Positions 43,602-52,790 of a stretch of DNA of 64,000 nucleotides are shown here, one piece after another. Under the pieces are notes generated by a model. The model worked only from the letters and a program-made list of their open reading frames with translations. It was not told where the DNA came from and made no database searches. This DNA is from Bacillota bacterium (GTDB taxonomy: Bacteria; Bacillota; UBA4882; UBA8346), in the NCBI GenBank assembly GCA_023410535.1, contig JAEYPR010000021.1, positions 62,001-126,000 of the forward strand, written 5' to 3'. Positions within the stretch are counted from its first letter, which is position 1, and each line of letters starts with the position of its first letter. The translations under genes and the position numbers were made by a program.

Positions 43602-44393
43602 ATGGCGAATTTACCAAAGGCAAAACCAACCCTTGAAACCCAACTAATTACGGTGAAAGGGCGAAAAAAGCAAAAACCAAAATCTGTCCAGGAAATGCCG
43701 GAAGAAAAAAGTCCCGGTATCGAACGTTGGCTTTTGACTTACTCCGATCTGATTACTTTGATGATGGCCTTTTTTACCTTATTATACGCTACAGCGAGCA
43801 TCGATGCCCAACGCTTTAAATCGTTATCCCAATCATTGGCGGTCGCTTTTCGACAGGGGGGTGGCGATTATAGTCCGCTTACTTCCTATAGCGGCAAAAA
43901 GGATTCGCCGGAAAACGGGACAGGAGTGAATGCCGGAGCCACTGCTCGCCCATGGGCGCGTTTGGTGGAACGGTTGAACCAATATATCAACGAACACGGT
44001 CTAGCGAAACTGACTCACATCTCATTCGAACAACGCGGACTGGTGATCAGTCTTTCGGACTCGGCGCTTTTTCAATCGGGCAGCGCCGAACTTAGTGATC
44101 AGACCAGGCAGATTTTGGATGGAATGGGGACAATCCTTTTTGCTTCCGGTAAATCGATCCGGGTGGAAGGGTATACTGACGACGTGCCGATTCATAACAG
44201 CCGTTATCAATCCAATTGGCAACTCTCCACCGACCGGGCGACCAGCGTGATCATGTATTGGATTGCCAAAAATCCCGGTTTGGAATCCCGCTTTACGGCA
44301 ATCGGCTATAGTCAATATCATCCGGTCGCCAATAATCTCAGTGATGCGGGCCGGGCCCAAAACCGGCGGGTTGAGATTGTGATCTTAAAATAA
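43602..44393 (+). CDS. orphan MotB/OmpA-family protein
   Basis: A 263-residue membrane protein. A basic N-terminus is followed by WLLTYSDLITLMMAFFTLLYATAS, whose Asp49 matches the proton-carrying Asp of MotB. A C-terminal OmpA-like peptidoglycan-binding domain follows (ISLSDSALFQSGSAEL, IRVEGYTDDVPI, WQLSTDRATSV, NRRVEIVI). No MotA gene is adjacent, so it may pair with a distant stator subunit or serve another envelope role. ATG 43602 is the likeliest start; TTG 43581 is possible. Confidence 0.87.
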   Translation: MANLPKAKPTLETQLITVKGRKKQKPKSVQEMPEEKSPGIERWLLTYSDLITLMMAFFTLLYATASIDAQRFKSLSQSLAVAFRQGGGDYSPLTSYSGKKDSPENGTGVNAGATARPWARLVERLNQYINEHGLAKLTHISFEQRGLVISLSDSALFQSGSAELSDQTRQILDGMGTILFASGKSIRVEGYTDDVPIHNSRYQSNWQLSTDRATSVIMYWIAKNPGLESRFTAIGYSQYHPVANNLSDAGRAQNRRVEIVILK

Positions 44394-44424
44394 GAAAGGC
44401 CGTCGTGAACGGCCTTTCTTTATT
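44394..44424. terminator. bidirectional terminator
   Basis: GAAAGGCCGT/ACGGCCTTTC stem with CGTGA loop, between the convergent MotB-like and CAP-domain genes. Confidence 0.88.
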
Positions 44425-44447
44425 ATCTGATTCAACTGTCGCAGAAG

Positions 44448-45140
44448 TTAGTTTCCGATGAACATTTGAGTGAAGATCTTCCCATATTGTGAGCCGTTGG
44501 CAATCCCGATACCGATCTGATTGAAGCTGGTATTCAAGATATTGGCTTTATGGCCTGCGCTGTTCATCAGGTTTTGGTGGGCGGATTGGACGGTTCCGGC
44601 GCCGGCGAGATTTTCTCCGGCGGTTTTATAGGTTACGCCGTACTTCTGCATCATCGCAAAAGGTGAACCGTAAGTCGGCGAGGTATGGTCGAAATAGTTC
44701 TTTGCAACCATATCTTGGCTCTTCATCCGCGCTAACGTCACCAAGGTCGAGTTGACCGAGAGCGGTTGAATTCCGCGGTTGGTCCGTTCCTGGTTAACCA
44801 GGTTGACCATGGTGGACTCTTCAGCCGTTAAACCGGCGGAAGGCGCTGGGGTAGGAGCTGGTGTCGGCGCTGGCGTTGGTTTGGGGGTAGGCGCCGGCGA
44901 CGGAGTCGGAACGGGAGTCGGCTTGGGAGTAGGCGCTGGCGTCGGCTGTTGATAAATGGGAAACGCGCCATATTTGGTGCTGTACGAACCGGGGGTATAA
45001 TAGTAATAATAATTACCAGAGGAGGAATAGGTCTTGGTTGTCGAACAGGTTGTAGTGGCCGCCATCGCGGGAGCAATGCTCATCGCAGCGAGCACGCCTA
45101 AGGTTAAGGTTCCAATTGCCAATTTAGAAAATTTGTTCAT
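44448..45140 (-). CDS. secreted CAP/SCP-domain protein (YkwD-like)
   Basis: A 230-residue exported protein: signal peptide ending APAMAA, a Ser/Tyr-rich stretch (SGNYYYYYTPGSYS), a Pro-Thr linker of about 40 residues, then a CAP domain (about 100-230). The CAP domain shows LVNQERTNRGIQPLSVN, DMVAKNYFDHTSP, AGENLAGAG and NLMNSAGHKANILN. Such proteins are common on spores and cell walls; the biochemical role is unsettled. GAAAGGAGATC precedes ATG 45140. Confidence 0.9.
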   Translation of the reverse strand: MNKFSKLAIGTLTLGVLAAMSIAPAMAATTTCSTTKTYSSSGNYYYYYTPGSYSTKYGAFPIYQQPTPAPTPKPTPVPTPSPAPTPKPTPAPTPAPTPAPSAGLTAEESTMVNLVNQERTNRGIQPLSVNSTLVTLARMKSQDMVAKNYFDHTSPTYGSPFAMMQKYGVTYKTAGENLAGAGTVQSAHQNLMNSAGHKANILNTSFNQIGIGIANGSQYGKIFTQMFIGN

Positions 45141-45460
45141 ATGTGTGATCTCCTTTCAATTTCACCGCTTGTCCAAAACCAAAATGCAGTCCGGGCAAAT
45201 CGGTATGTTTCAGGGTACATTTGAAACAGTTTTCTTTAAGGAAAACAATAATCTGGTTTTCCTTTTTGGTAACCGGTAACAATCCCCCGTTTTCCTATCC
45301 CCCAATCGATTTGGTATAAATTGATTTCGCTGGTAGACAGGCAAAACCTTTAGGAAATTTTGGCCAACATTCCAAATCGAGTTTTAGTAACCGGAAATGA
45401 ACAGTTATTATTAATCTCCACCACCCCCTAACCCCCTCCCAGGAGGGGGGGGTTAGGATA

Positions 45461-45511
45461 CAAGCGCAGAAAAGCAGACCATGCCGGGGCAGGTCTGCTT
45501 TTCTGCGCTTG
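45461..45511. repeat. perfect 20-bp inverted repeat with 11-nt loop
   Basis: The arm at 45461-45480 (starting CAAGCGCAGAAAAGC) is exactly complementary to 45492-45511. An imperfect C/G-rich hairpin (CCTAACCCCCTCC...GGTTAGG) immediately precedes it. It may end transcription entering the array from the left or be the remnant of a mobile element. Confidence 0.8.
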
Positions 45512-45556
45512 CTTTCTCGAATTTAACGAGAAGCAAGTCGTTTATTCATAAAACAA

Positions 45557-45831
45557 GCTTACTGAGACTTCGAGCAAACTTACTTATCCACAAATCCAGC
45601 TTACTGAGACTTCGAGCAAACTTACTTATCCACAAATCCAGCTTACTGAGACTTCGAGCAAACTTACTTATCCACAAATCCAGCTTGCCGAGCGACTGAG
45701 CAAGCTTACTTATCCACAAATCCAGCTTGCCGAGCGACTGAGCAAGCTCACTTATCCACAAATCCAGCTTGCTGAGCGACTGAGCAAGCTCACTTATCCA
45801 CATATCCAGCTTGCTGAGTAACCGAGCAAAG
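45557..45831. repeat. tandem array of 42-bp units (6 full plus 1 partial)
   Basis: Units start GCTTACTGAG or GCTTGCCGAG at 45557, 45599, 45641, 45683, 45725 and 45767, with a diverged copy at 45809. One minus-strand frame reads SKLDLWISKFARSL/LAQSLGK repeats, but it has no ribosome binding site, so I do not call a gene. The unit is two 21-nt halves and shares AQSLGK coding with the array at 2661. Confidence 0.95.
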
Positions 45832-45871
45832 TTCAAGGAGCGGGAGACGTTCCCGAATCATAACGAGCGAT

Positions 45872-46381
45872 TTACGAAGCGGAATTCCTGACGATATGGG
45901 CAAAGATCATCCATTTGGTTTCCACCCGGCGCAAGAGATACGAATAATAGCCTTGCTGATCGTCTTCGACGACTGAGGGGCCGCTTTGATAGAACAGTTT
46001 GACCTGCAGTTCGACATCACCGGGTTGGACGGCGGGCATTCCTTTGGCCAGCCAGTTTTTTTGAAGATTGGGGTCGAAGACGGTTTTTTTGGTGATCTGA
46101 TAGTTTTTGATCGGAACCGGCTTGGACAACGGCAATTCTTTCAAGTCGTAACATTGCAGGACGGCGGGCCAATCGCCCAATTGCATGCTGCGGAAATAGG
46201 TTTGAAGCGTAGTTTCGGGCGTGGCGAGGTCAACGACATTTTTAGCCTTGTCGGCGCTTTTGAAGGCAACGGGAACCACCGGTTTGGTGCGGGAACGGGA
46301 AACAGCGGTTAACATACCGGCCGAAAGCAGGATGAGAACCAGTGAACCGGCTACAATTGAAACTTTTTTCAACTTCTTCAT
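45872..46381 (-). CDS. exported protein of unknown function
   Basis: A 169-residue protein with an N-terminal membrane anchor or signal (VSIVAGSLVLILLSAGMLTAV). The remainder (TPETTLQTYFRSMQLGDWPAVLQCYD, then VELQVKLFYQ...YLLRRVETKWMIFAHI) resembles NTF2-like folds in pattern only. It is followed by the 42-bp array. Function unknown. Confidence 0.65.
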   Translation of the reverse strand: MKKLKKVSIVAGSLVLILLSAGMLTAVSRSRTKPVVPVAFKSADKAKNVVDLATPETTLQTYFRSMQLGDWPAVLQCYDLKELPLSKPVPIKNYQITKKTVFDPNLQKNWLAKGMPAVQPGDVELQVKLFYQSGPSVVEDDQQGYYSYLLRRVETKWMIFAHIVRNSAS

Positions 46382-46521
46382 TGTTCTTCAGACCTCGCCA
46401 TATAGTTTCGAAATGTTGTGTCATGTTGCTGCAAACGATGAACGCCTTGGAGTCCCGGTAGACATTACTTAGTAAAATAACGCGGGCCGATGTCGCCCCA
46501 TCTAGTTTATATCTTAAATTT

Positions 46522-46559
46522 GCTTGTGCGAGCGACGACGGGTAGCTAGCGTGGACGAC
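46522..46559 (+). repeat. 38-nt dispersed repeat, copy 2
   Basis: It matches 16055-16092 at 35 of 38 positions. Confidence 0.8.
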
Positions 46560-46694
46560 TACCTTATCATTATTCACCAAATTTTGACCCGGCCATACTC
46601 AAACCCGAAAAATTTTGCCCACGATCACGATTGATTCGTTCTTTATAATGTTCAACTTGTTCGTGGTTTTCCCTCTGTAAAAAGCAGAATTTTA

Positions 46695-46728
46695 TTAAAA
46701 AATAAAAACCCGGACAGTGCTCCGGGTT
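46695..46728 (-). terminator. terminator of small secreted protein gene
   Basis: On the minus strand AACCCGGA/TCCGGGTT is followed by TTTATTTTTT. Confidence 0.82.
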
Positions 46729-46741
46729 CTTCGTCAAATTA

Positions 46742-47206
46742 TTAGAGATTGAGTTGAATATAAAACTGAACCGATTCATCGTCGCCGACCGTCAATCGGA
46801 CGACCTTGCGGTCAAGCTCCGCGTTGGATGGGCTGCGCCGCTTCCAGTTGCGCTCATCATCGGTCCAATTGGATTCCCGGGGGAGACGGCGATGGTTGTT
46901 GCGCAAAACTTGCCCGGCGAGTTCACGGGCGCGTAACGAATGGTAAATCGCATCGCGGTAATTCCGTTGATTGTATTCGCGAATGGAATAACGGTGATGG
47001 GCCACGGCCCGGCCCAAGCCTTGCGAATGACGGCCACGCCCCGCCGCTTGCTGAGCGTCTTGAATCACAACGGCAGTGCGACGAATGACAGTTTTGGCTT
47101 TCTCCCGCTCGGATTGAATGCTAATCTGGATTTTAGCGGCGGCCGGAAGCATCGTGCATCCGAGCATGCTGACGATGAGCAGGATCACCAATATAAACTT
47201 CTTCAC
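46742..47206 (-). CDS. small secreted basic protein
   Basis: A 154-residue exported protein with a signal peptide (KKFILVILLIVSMLGCTMLPAAA; a Cys near the cleavage site could be a weak lipobox). The mature part is rich in Arg, His and Asn (RYSIREYNQRNYRDAIYHSLRARELAGQVL), probably helical. GTG 47206 is 7 nt after AAGGAGG; a TTG at 47212 abuts the binding site. No known family recognised. Confidence 0.65.
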   Translation of the reverse strand: MKKFILVILLIVSMLGCTMLPAAAKIQISIQSEREKAKTVIRRTAVVIQDAQQAAGRGRHSQGLGRAVAHHRYSIREYNQRNYRDAIYHSLRARELAGQVLRNNHRRLPRESNWTDDERNWKRRSPSNAELDRKVVRLTVGDDESVQFYIQLNL

Positions 47207-47397
47207 GTTCAATCCTCCTTTCTCTGTTTGGCTGGTTCTTTACGTATCATATGCAATTGGCATGGCCGGATTTGACGGATTTTACGAAACCATGAAAATA
47301 AAAAAGTAGAAAGTTTCATTTCACATCACTTCTCGGATAAGCGGTCTGTTTGCGACGGATAATAAGCCCGAGCAACGAATAGCGAGGCGGGAAGGTT

Positions 47398-49080
47398 ATG
47401 AATCCCATTGGTCAGATCAGACATTTAAACCGGTACCGTCAGATCGTTTTGGTCTTTGCAAAGCATGGTTTTGGAGTATTTCTGGATCAATTGGGGATCT
47501 TTAAATATCTCAAGTTGCCACGGCGCGCCAGCAAAACGGCGGCAACTTTGCGGCTGTCCATCGGGGAGCGCTTGCGTCTTTCCCTGGCGGAACTGGGACC
47601 CGCCTTTATTAAACTGGGACAATTGGTGAGCACCCGGCCGGAATTATTGCCGCCCGATATTATCGAGGCGTTGGAAGGGCTCCAGGACGCAGTGCCGAGC
47701 ATTCCCTTCGCTGAAGTGCGGACCGTGGTCGAGGGAGAGCTGGGGGCGGATTTGGCGGAGTTGTTTCGGGAATTTGACGAACAACCCCTGGCGGCGGCGT
47801 CCATCGCCCAAGTCCATCGAGCGTGTCTTCCCACTGGGGAAGCCGTTGTAGTCAAAGTGCAACGGCCGGGAATTGAACGTTTGGTCGAAGAGGATCTGAG
47901 TATTCTCGAAGACCTGGCGGTCTTTTTCGATCAACGGACCAAATACGGGAAATTGTATAATTTCCGGCAAATGGTCGGAGATTTTGGCGCGATCCTCCGC
48001 AATGAGCTGAACTTTCGGAATGAAGCGGGTAATGCGGAACGAATGCGCCAAAACGTGGCGGCCGACGAATGGGTGGTTATTCCGCGTATTCATTGGAGCC
48101 ATTGCGCCCGGCGGGTATTGACCATGGAGTACATCGAGGGGGTGGCGTTGACCTTGCCGCTTGGCATCTTGGCGGAGACGGGATTACAGCCCAAAGCCAT
48201 TGCCCGGAATTTGGCTGCGACAATTCTCTATCAGATGCTACGGGACGGCTTTTTCCATGCGGACCCGCACCCCGGTAATGTCAAGGCGCTGCCGGGAAAT
48301 CGCATCGCCCTGCTGGATCTGGGAATGGTCGGTCGCTTAAGCGACGACCGGCGCGCCCAGTTTTTAAATATCTTAACCGGCTTCAGTTTTAGCAATGACC
48401 GTTTGATCGTCCAGGCCCTCGTCGACTTGGGGATGATGGGAAATCAACCGATCAGCCTACGTCAACTGGAACGGGAGGTAGGCCGGATCCGGGAAAAATA
48501 CCTGACCCTGGCGGTGGAAGAGATCAAAGTGGGGGAGATGTTCCGGGAGCTTTTTGGGATGGCGTTCCGGTTCCAATTGACCATCCCCGAGGAGTTTGCG
48601 CTGCTTGGCAAAGCGCTAATTATTGTCGAAAGTTCGGTCGCCAATCTGGATCCGGAATTAAGCCTGATCGAGATCGCCAAACCCATTGCCCGGCGACTGT
48701 TGCTGGAACGGTTGAACCCCGGCAATTTGGGAAGCGATCTCTTGCGGCAATTCATCAATTACGGACTGCTGGTCACCCGGCTGCCTGCTTTTTTGCTCAA
48801 CTTTTTGATCAAGTTTGAAGAGCGGGACTTTGCAGTTCAGATCCGGATTGCCGAGTGGCAGCAGATAACAGTGCAGTTGAATCGGTTGGTCAACCGGATT
48901 GCCTTCAGTATCATTCTGCTGGCGGTTAGTATTATCATTGCCGGAATCATCGTCGGCACGGGTATTGGAGGGATAATTGCCGAGTTTCGCCAGGCGGAAA
49001 TGCTCCGCTGGGAAGTGGCATTGGCAGTGTTTGTCGTCTTGGGGCTGGTCATTTTTTGGGCGCGGACTAACCGAATTTGA
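47398..49080 (+). CDS. UbiB/ABC1/AarF-family atypical kinase
   Basis: A 560-residue protein with the ADCK fold: GPAFIKLGQLVSTRPELLPP (KxGQ motif), AAASIAQVHRA, VVVKVQRPGI (Lys of the ATP site), FFHADPHPGN (catalytic loop) and LLDLGMVG (DFG-like). Two C-terminal membrane helices (FSIILLAVSIIIAGIIVG and VALAVFVVLGLVIFW) follow. Relatives support quinone or isoprenoid lipid metabolism. No ubi or men gene is adjacent. Confidence 0.94.
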   Translation: MNPIGQIRHLNRYRQIVLVFAKHGFGVFLDQLGIFKYLKLPRRASKTAATLRLSIGERLRLSLAELGPAFIKLGQLVSTRPELLPPDIIEALEGLQDAVPSIPFAEVRTVVEGELGADLAELFREFDEQPLAAASIAQVHRACLPTGEAVVVKVQRPGIERLVEEDLSILEDLAVFFDQRTKYGKLYNFRQMVGDFGAILRNELNFRNEAGNAERMRQNVAADEWVVIPRIHWSHCARRVLTMEYIEGVALTLPLGILAETGLQPKAIARNLAATILYQMLRDGFFHADPHPGNVKALPGNRIALLDLGMVGRLSDDRRAQFLNILTGFSFSNDRLIVQALVDLGMMGNQPISLRQLEREVGRIREKYLTLAVEEIKVGEMFRELFGMAFRFQLTIPEEFALLGKALIIVESSVANLDPELSLIEIAKPIARRLLLERLNPGNLGSDLLRQFINYGLLVTRLPAFLLNFLIKFEERDFAVQIRIAEWQQITVQLNRLVNRIAFSIILLAVSIIIAGIIVGTGIGGIIAEFRQAEMLRWEVALAVFVVLGLVIFWARTNRI

Positions 49081-49086
49081 ATCCCG

Positions 49087-50730
49087 TCACCAGCCAAATA
49101 ATTTCGCCGGTTTAAATTTTTTGCCGTCAAATAACCCGCGGTCACTGATTTTTATTTCCGGAATCACCAATAAAGCCATGAACGACATGGTCATGAAGGG
49201 GTCGTGCAGCGGCGAACCCAACTGCCGCGCCGCGGCGGCCAGTTTTTGATAGCTTTGCGCCACCGCATAACCGTCGGCGTCGCTCATCAGTCCGGCTAAC
49301 GGCAACGGGAGAACAAATTCGGTCGTTTCATCCGCCACGACCAGAGCGCCGCGCTCTTCAATCACGCGGTTGACGGCACGGGTCAGCGCCTCGTCACTGG
49401 CGCCAATGGCAATAATGTTGTGGGAGTCATGGGCGACGGAAGAGGCAATCGCCCCATGCTTCAAGCCGAATCCGTTAATAAAGCCGATCGCCGGTTTGGT
49501 ATCGTGATAGCGGTTGACCACCGTGATCTTGAGTAGATCGCGCCGGGGATCGGAAACCGCGAAGCCGTTTTTCACCGTTGGTTGCAATGCCAGTCGCTTG
49601 GTGACCAGTTCGCCGTCGATGCACTGGATGACATTCATTTTTTGCAGCAGGGGAGCGCGGACCCAAAAATCGGTGGGGTTTTTCGCCAAAGCGCGAAACT
49701 CGTTGATGGCTTTAGTTTTGGTCCGGGCAATTAGACTTTGGCCATTGGTCGCGACACGGTGGCCGTTAATATAGGTAGCGAGGATCCGGAAATCCTTCAG
49801 ATTGTCGATTACGGCAAAATCAGCCGGATCGCCGGGTTGCAGCATTCCAACGTCTAAATTGTAATGACGGACGGGATTGAGCGTAGCGCAACGGATTACC
49901 GTCACTGGGTCATAACCCAAAGCTAACGCTTGTTTGATGATCAGATTTAAATGTCCTTGGACCAGATCGTCGGGATGACGGTCATCGGTACAAAACATCA
50001 CTTTATGGGGGTGAGTTTTGAGCAATGGATGCAGCGCCCCAAAGTTACGGGCCGCGGTACCCTCGCGAATCAGGATTTTCATGCCGGCCCGAATTTTACT
50101 CAATCCTTCATCCAGGGTGAAGGCTTCGTGATCAGTGTCGATCCCCGCATCCAGGTAGCGGAAGAGTTCCCGCCCCAACAAACCGGGAGCGTGACCGTCC
50201 ACCGGCCGGCCATGACGTTGGGCGACCGCGATTTTCGACATTACCTCCGGCTTCCGGGCAATGACACCGGGATAATCCATCATTTCGCCTAGGAATTTCA
50301 ACTGATCCTCGGTAAACAACTCTTCAAGTTGCGCGCTGCTGATTGTGGCGCCGTTGGTCTCATAGGGAGAGGCGGGGACACAAGACGGCGCCCCAAAGAA
50401 AAATTTGAACGGAACCGACTTGCCGTTGTCAATCAGATAACGAATGCCGGCAATCCCCAGGACATTGGCAATCTCGTGGGGATCGGCCACCACTCCGACC
50501 GTACCGTGGACCACGGCCAATCGCGCAAATTCGGCCGGCGGCAACATCGAACTTTCGATATGAATATGGGCGTCGATCAAGCCGGGAATCAGATAGGTAT
50601 CATATTCCTGATCAGTCGTTTTTTGAATATGGGTGATTACCCCGTTTTGCACGACTAACGTGGCGGGATAGATCGTGTCATTCACAACATCAACCAGATT
50701 GCCGGAGAGCCTGAAATCCTGTTGAAACAT
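49087..50730 (-). CDS. ade: adenine deaminase
   Basis: A 547-residue amidohydrolase converting adenine to hypoxanthine. LIPGLIDAHIHIESSML contains the HxH metal site; VADPHEIANVLG, VDGHAPGLLG and CTDDRHPDDL are family motifs, and GFGLKHGAIASSVAHDSHNI lies in the C-terminal domain. ATG 50730 is 10 nt from AAGGAGT; a TTG at 50739 is too close to it. It ends 6 bp from the convergent UbiB gene. Confidence 0.96.
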   Translation of the reverse strand: MFQQDFRLSGNLVDVVNDTIYPATLVVQNGVITHIQKTTDQEYDTYLIPGLIDAHIHIESSMLPPAEFARLAVVHGTVGVVADPHEIANVLGIAGIRYLIDNGKSVPFKFFFGAPSCVPASPYETNGATISSAQLEELFTEDQLKFLGEMMDYPGVIARKPEVMSKIAVAQRHGRPVDGHAPGLLGRELFRYLDAGIDTDHEAFTLDEGLSKIRAGMKILIREGTAARNFGALHPLLKTHPHKVMFCTDDRHPDDLVQGHLNLIIKQALALGYDPVTVIRCATLNPVRHYNLDVGMLQPGDPADFAVIDNLKDFRILATYINGHRVATNGQSLIARTKTKAINEFRALAKNPTDFWVRAPLLQKMNVIQCIDGELVTKRLALQPTVKNGFAVSDPRRDLLKITVVNRYHDTKPAIGFINGFGLKHGAIASSVAHDSHNIIAIGASDEALTRAVNRVIEERGALVVADETTEFVLPLPLAGLMSDADGYAVAQSYQKLAAAARQLGSPLHDPFMTMSFMALLVIPEIKISDRGLFDGKKFKPAKLFGW

Positions 50731-50835
50731 GAAGTGCAAACTCCTTCAAAAAGATAGCTAAGTTGAAATTGAATATTTTTCGGTCTTATTATATTCTACG
50801 TTCAACCAAAGCAGTTTATTTCCTGCCGGATTCGG

Positions 50836-50864
50836 TTGTTTCACGCGCCGGAATCATTTATAAT
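50836..50864 (+). promoter_or_regulatory. sigma-A promoter of nitroreductase gene
   Basis: TTGTTT, 17-nt spacer, TATAAT; 67 nt upstream of the start. Confidence 0.6.
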
Positions 50865-50930
50865 TGAATTGGTCTTCATTACCATCTTTTGGTGCGACAT
50901 ACCAAAAATAAACATGGCGAGGTGTTGCAG

Positions 50931-51506
50931 TTGATACGCGATTTAGTATTAAAAAACCGTAGTTACCGACGTTTTGAAGAACAAGTGGCCATTAAACGCA
51001 CTGATTTGGAGTCTTTGGTCGATCTGGCGCGTCTGTCGGGAGCCGCGGCCAACCGCCAACCGTTGAAATATTTTTTAGCCCACGATCCATCAGTCAACGA
51101 GCGAATTTTTCCTTGTCTCGCATGGGCGGGATACCTAAAAGAATGGGCGGGTCCGGCAGCGGGCGAACGCCCCGCCGGATATATTGTAATGGTTTTAGAC
51201 ACGTTGATCAGCGAGGTTCCCGGATTTGACGGTGGAATTGCCGCCCAGAGCATCTTGTTGGGCGCGGTTGAGTTGGGTTTGGGCGGCTGTATGATTGGAA
51301 ACGTCAAATGGGACGAGCTTCGGAAGGTTTTGGGTATTGAAGAACGTTACAAACCGATTTTAGTGATCGCCTTGGGAAAACCGGGGGAAAAAGTCGTGAT
51401 TGAAACCGCGGATCGCGGCGTCGCCGCCGATATCAAATATTGGCGGGATAGCGAGCAAGTGCACCATGTCCCCAAACGGGAATTGGCGGAAGTGATTCTT
51501 AACTAG
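50931..51506 (+). CDS. nitroreductase-family flavoprotein
   Basis: A 191-residue FMN protein. KNRSYRRFEE (phosphate-binding Arg cluster), LVDLARLSGAAANRQPLKYF, DGGIAAQSILLGAVELGLGGCMIG and VIALGKPGEK are the usual segments, and the HHVPKRELAEVI end is frequent in clostridial members. TTG 50931 lies 6 nt after GAGGTG. The substrate is unknown. Confidence 0.9.
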   Translation: MIRDLVLKNRSYRRFEEQVAIKRTDLESLVDLARLSGAAANRQPLKYFLAHDPSVNERIFPCLAWAGYLKEWAGPAAGERPAGYIVMVLDTLISEVPGFDGGIAAQSILLGAVELGLGGCMIGNVKWDELRKVLGIEERYKPILVIALGKPGEKVVIETADRGVAADIKYWRDSEQVHHVPKRELAEVILN

Positions 51507-51557
51507 CCATAGCGTCGCCCCGGGCTGTGGCTATGGAATAAAAGGGATGGAAGACAA

Positions 51558-51584
51558 ATAAAAAAGACCTGCATTTCACAGGTC
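51558..51584 (-). terminator. terminator of 51.6-kb gene
   Basis: On the minus strand GACCTG/CAGGTC stem followed by TTTTTT. Confidence 0.8.
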
Positions 51585-51608
51585 GCTAGGAATCCAACAG
51601 CGCTGAAT

Positions 51609-52067
51609 TTAGCCCAAATTGTATTCCCATTGATTCCAATACTTACGATAAAGTTCACGATCGGCTTCTTGTTGACCATCGGGGGTCAGCACCAGCCAAA
51701 CGCCGAACGGAATGCCGGTAACTACGCTGTTTGCCTGATAGGAACTGAGATAGTGACGAGTTTGGCGGTATTTTCGGTAGGAAGAACGCAGATCACCGAC
51801 GACATCGAGGGGGTGGCCGGGATGAATCTCCCGTTTCGGAAAGGATTGACCGAAGGCTTGAACAGGGATTTGCCTGATCTTTACATACCCCATCCCGTGT
51901 AAATTAAAAATGATTTGGAGCGTATCGTCAGCGGCGCTTTGGGGCGCAAATTGTTTTACCAAACCATCGATGATTTCCAATGGTTCGGCATCCAAGGACA
52001 ACATATCAAGGATAGACCATTCCACCTGGCTTAACTCAGGCTCAATGACCAGGTTCAGGTTGTTCAT
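51609..52067 (-). CDS. uncharacterised 152-residue protein
   Basis: A soluble protein. The first 70 residues (ELSQVEWSILDMLSLDAEPLEIIDGLVKQFA...LQIIFNLHGMGYVKIR) have the helical pattern of a winged-helix or DprA-like C-terminal module. The rest (DLRSSYRKYRQTRHYL, WLVLTPDGQQEADREL) also looks like a helix-wing end. A DNA-binding or regulatory role is possible but unproven. The ribosome binding site before ATG 52067 is weak. Confidence 0.6.
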   Translation of the reverse strand: MNNLNLVIEPELSQVEWSILDMLSLDAEPLEIIDGLVKQFAPQSAADDTLQIIFNLHGMGYVKIRQIPVQAFGQSFPKREIHPGHPLDVVGDLRSSYRKYRQTRHYLSSYQANSVVTGIPFGVWLVLTPDGQQEADRELYRKYWNQWEYNLG

Positions 52068-52264
52068 CGCTACGGTGACCCCCTTTGATTCCAGGCAAGC
52101 TCATGGGGTATTGATGTTTAGTAAAGGAACTGTATAATTAATGTAACAATTTTGTTACTATCATATTCAACTCAGCGCCAGATTTTCCTTCTGAATTTCG
52201 AAAATTTAGTACCGCGAACGAAGGGGATGGGCTGAACGGGGAGCAGAAATTTGGCGTCAAGAAT

Positions 52265-52298
52265 AAAAAACGCCGCATATCCGCAGATATTGGCGTTT
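52265..52298 (-). terminator. terminator of 52.3-kb gene
   Basis: On the minus strand AAACGCC...GGCGTTTTTT with a paired inner ATATC/GATAT. Confidence 0.7.
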
Positions 52299-52329
52299 CA
52301 AAACCGGATTAACGATGGGGAACCGACGA

Positions 52330-52527
52330 TTAATTCACCTCGTCGAGTTTGAGGAGTTTCTTTGCTTTATAAAGGTGTTCGAGGGCTAATTGAATCTCAT
52401 CGCGGACTGCAGTGTCAATTTTCCCCGCTTTATCAAGGAAAAACAGGATCTGGCCGATTTGTAGAACCAACTCCGCCTCGAGCATTGATTTGAGAATCAT
52501 TTTGGCAAAATCCCCTCCGTGCACCAT
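52330..52527 (-). CDS. small helical protein of unknown function
   Basis: A 65-residue, mostly helical protein (MILKSMLEAELVLQIGQILFFLDKAG, DEIQLALEHLYKAKKLLK). The ATG at 52527 has GGATGA upstream; an internal ATG at 52500 behind GGAGGGG is an alternative start. It has its own terminator. No known family recognised. Confidence 0.5.
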   Translation of the reverse strand: MVHGGDFAKMILKSMLEAELVLQIGQILFFLDKAGKIDTAVRDEIQLALEHLYKAKKLLKLDEVN

Positions 52528-52790
52528 TTCAATTCATCCATTGAATTGTAACTTTACCATCGGCTAAATTTGACCATCGCTTTAGGGGAAGGGATGAACG
52601 GGTCAATCGGGAAAAAGCGAGCCGGAGGATAGAAATCCAAACGGTTTGCTTTAAGCAAAACATTTTTTGTGCTATAGTAAAACTATTCGCTTTTTGCAAT
52701 GAAGTTAGACTAAGATTAACAGGCCGCGAGGCATGGCGGTTGTCTTAAACTGTTTCTAAGTCGAATCACGACCCGGCCCGGAGGGGTTTG

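Larger units (their letters stand above)
46382..46741. other. 360-bp gap with repeat and terminator
   Basis: It holds copy 2 of the 38-nt repeat (46522-46559) and the terminator of the next minus-strand gene. No reading frame with a ribosome binding site was seen. Confidence 0.5.

Noticed and set aside
45481..45836. Open frames on both strands across the 42-nt array, and a CRISPR-like look
   Set aside because: Units are contiguous without variable spacers, so it is not CRISPR; the frames lack translation signals.
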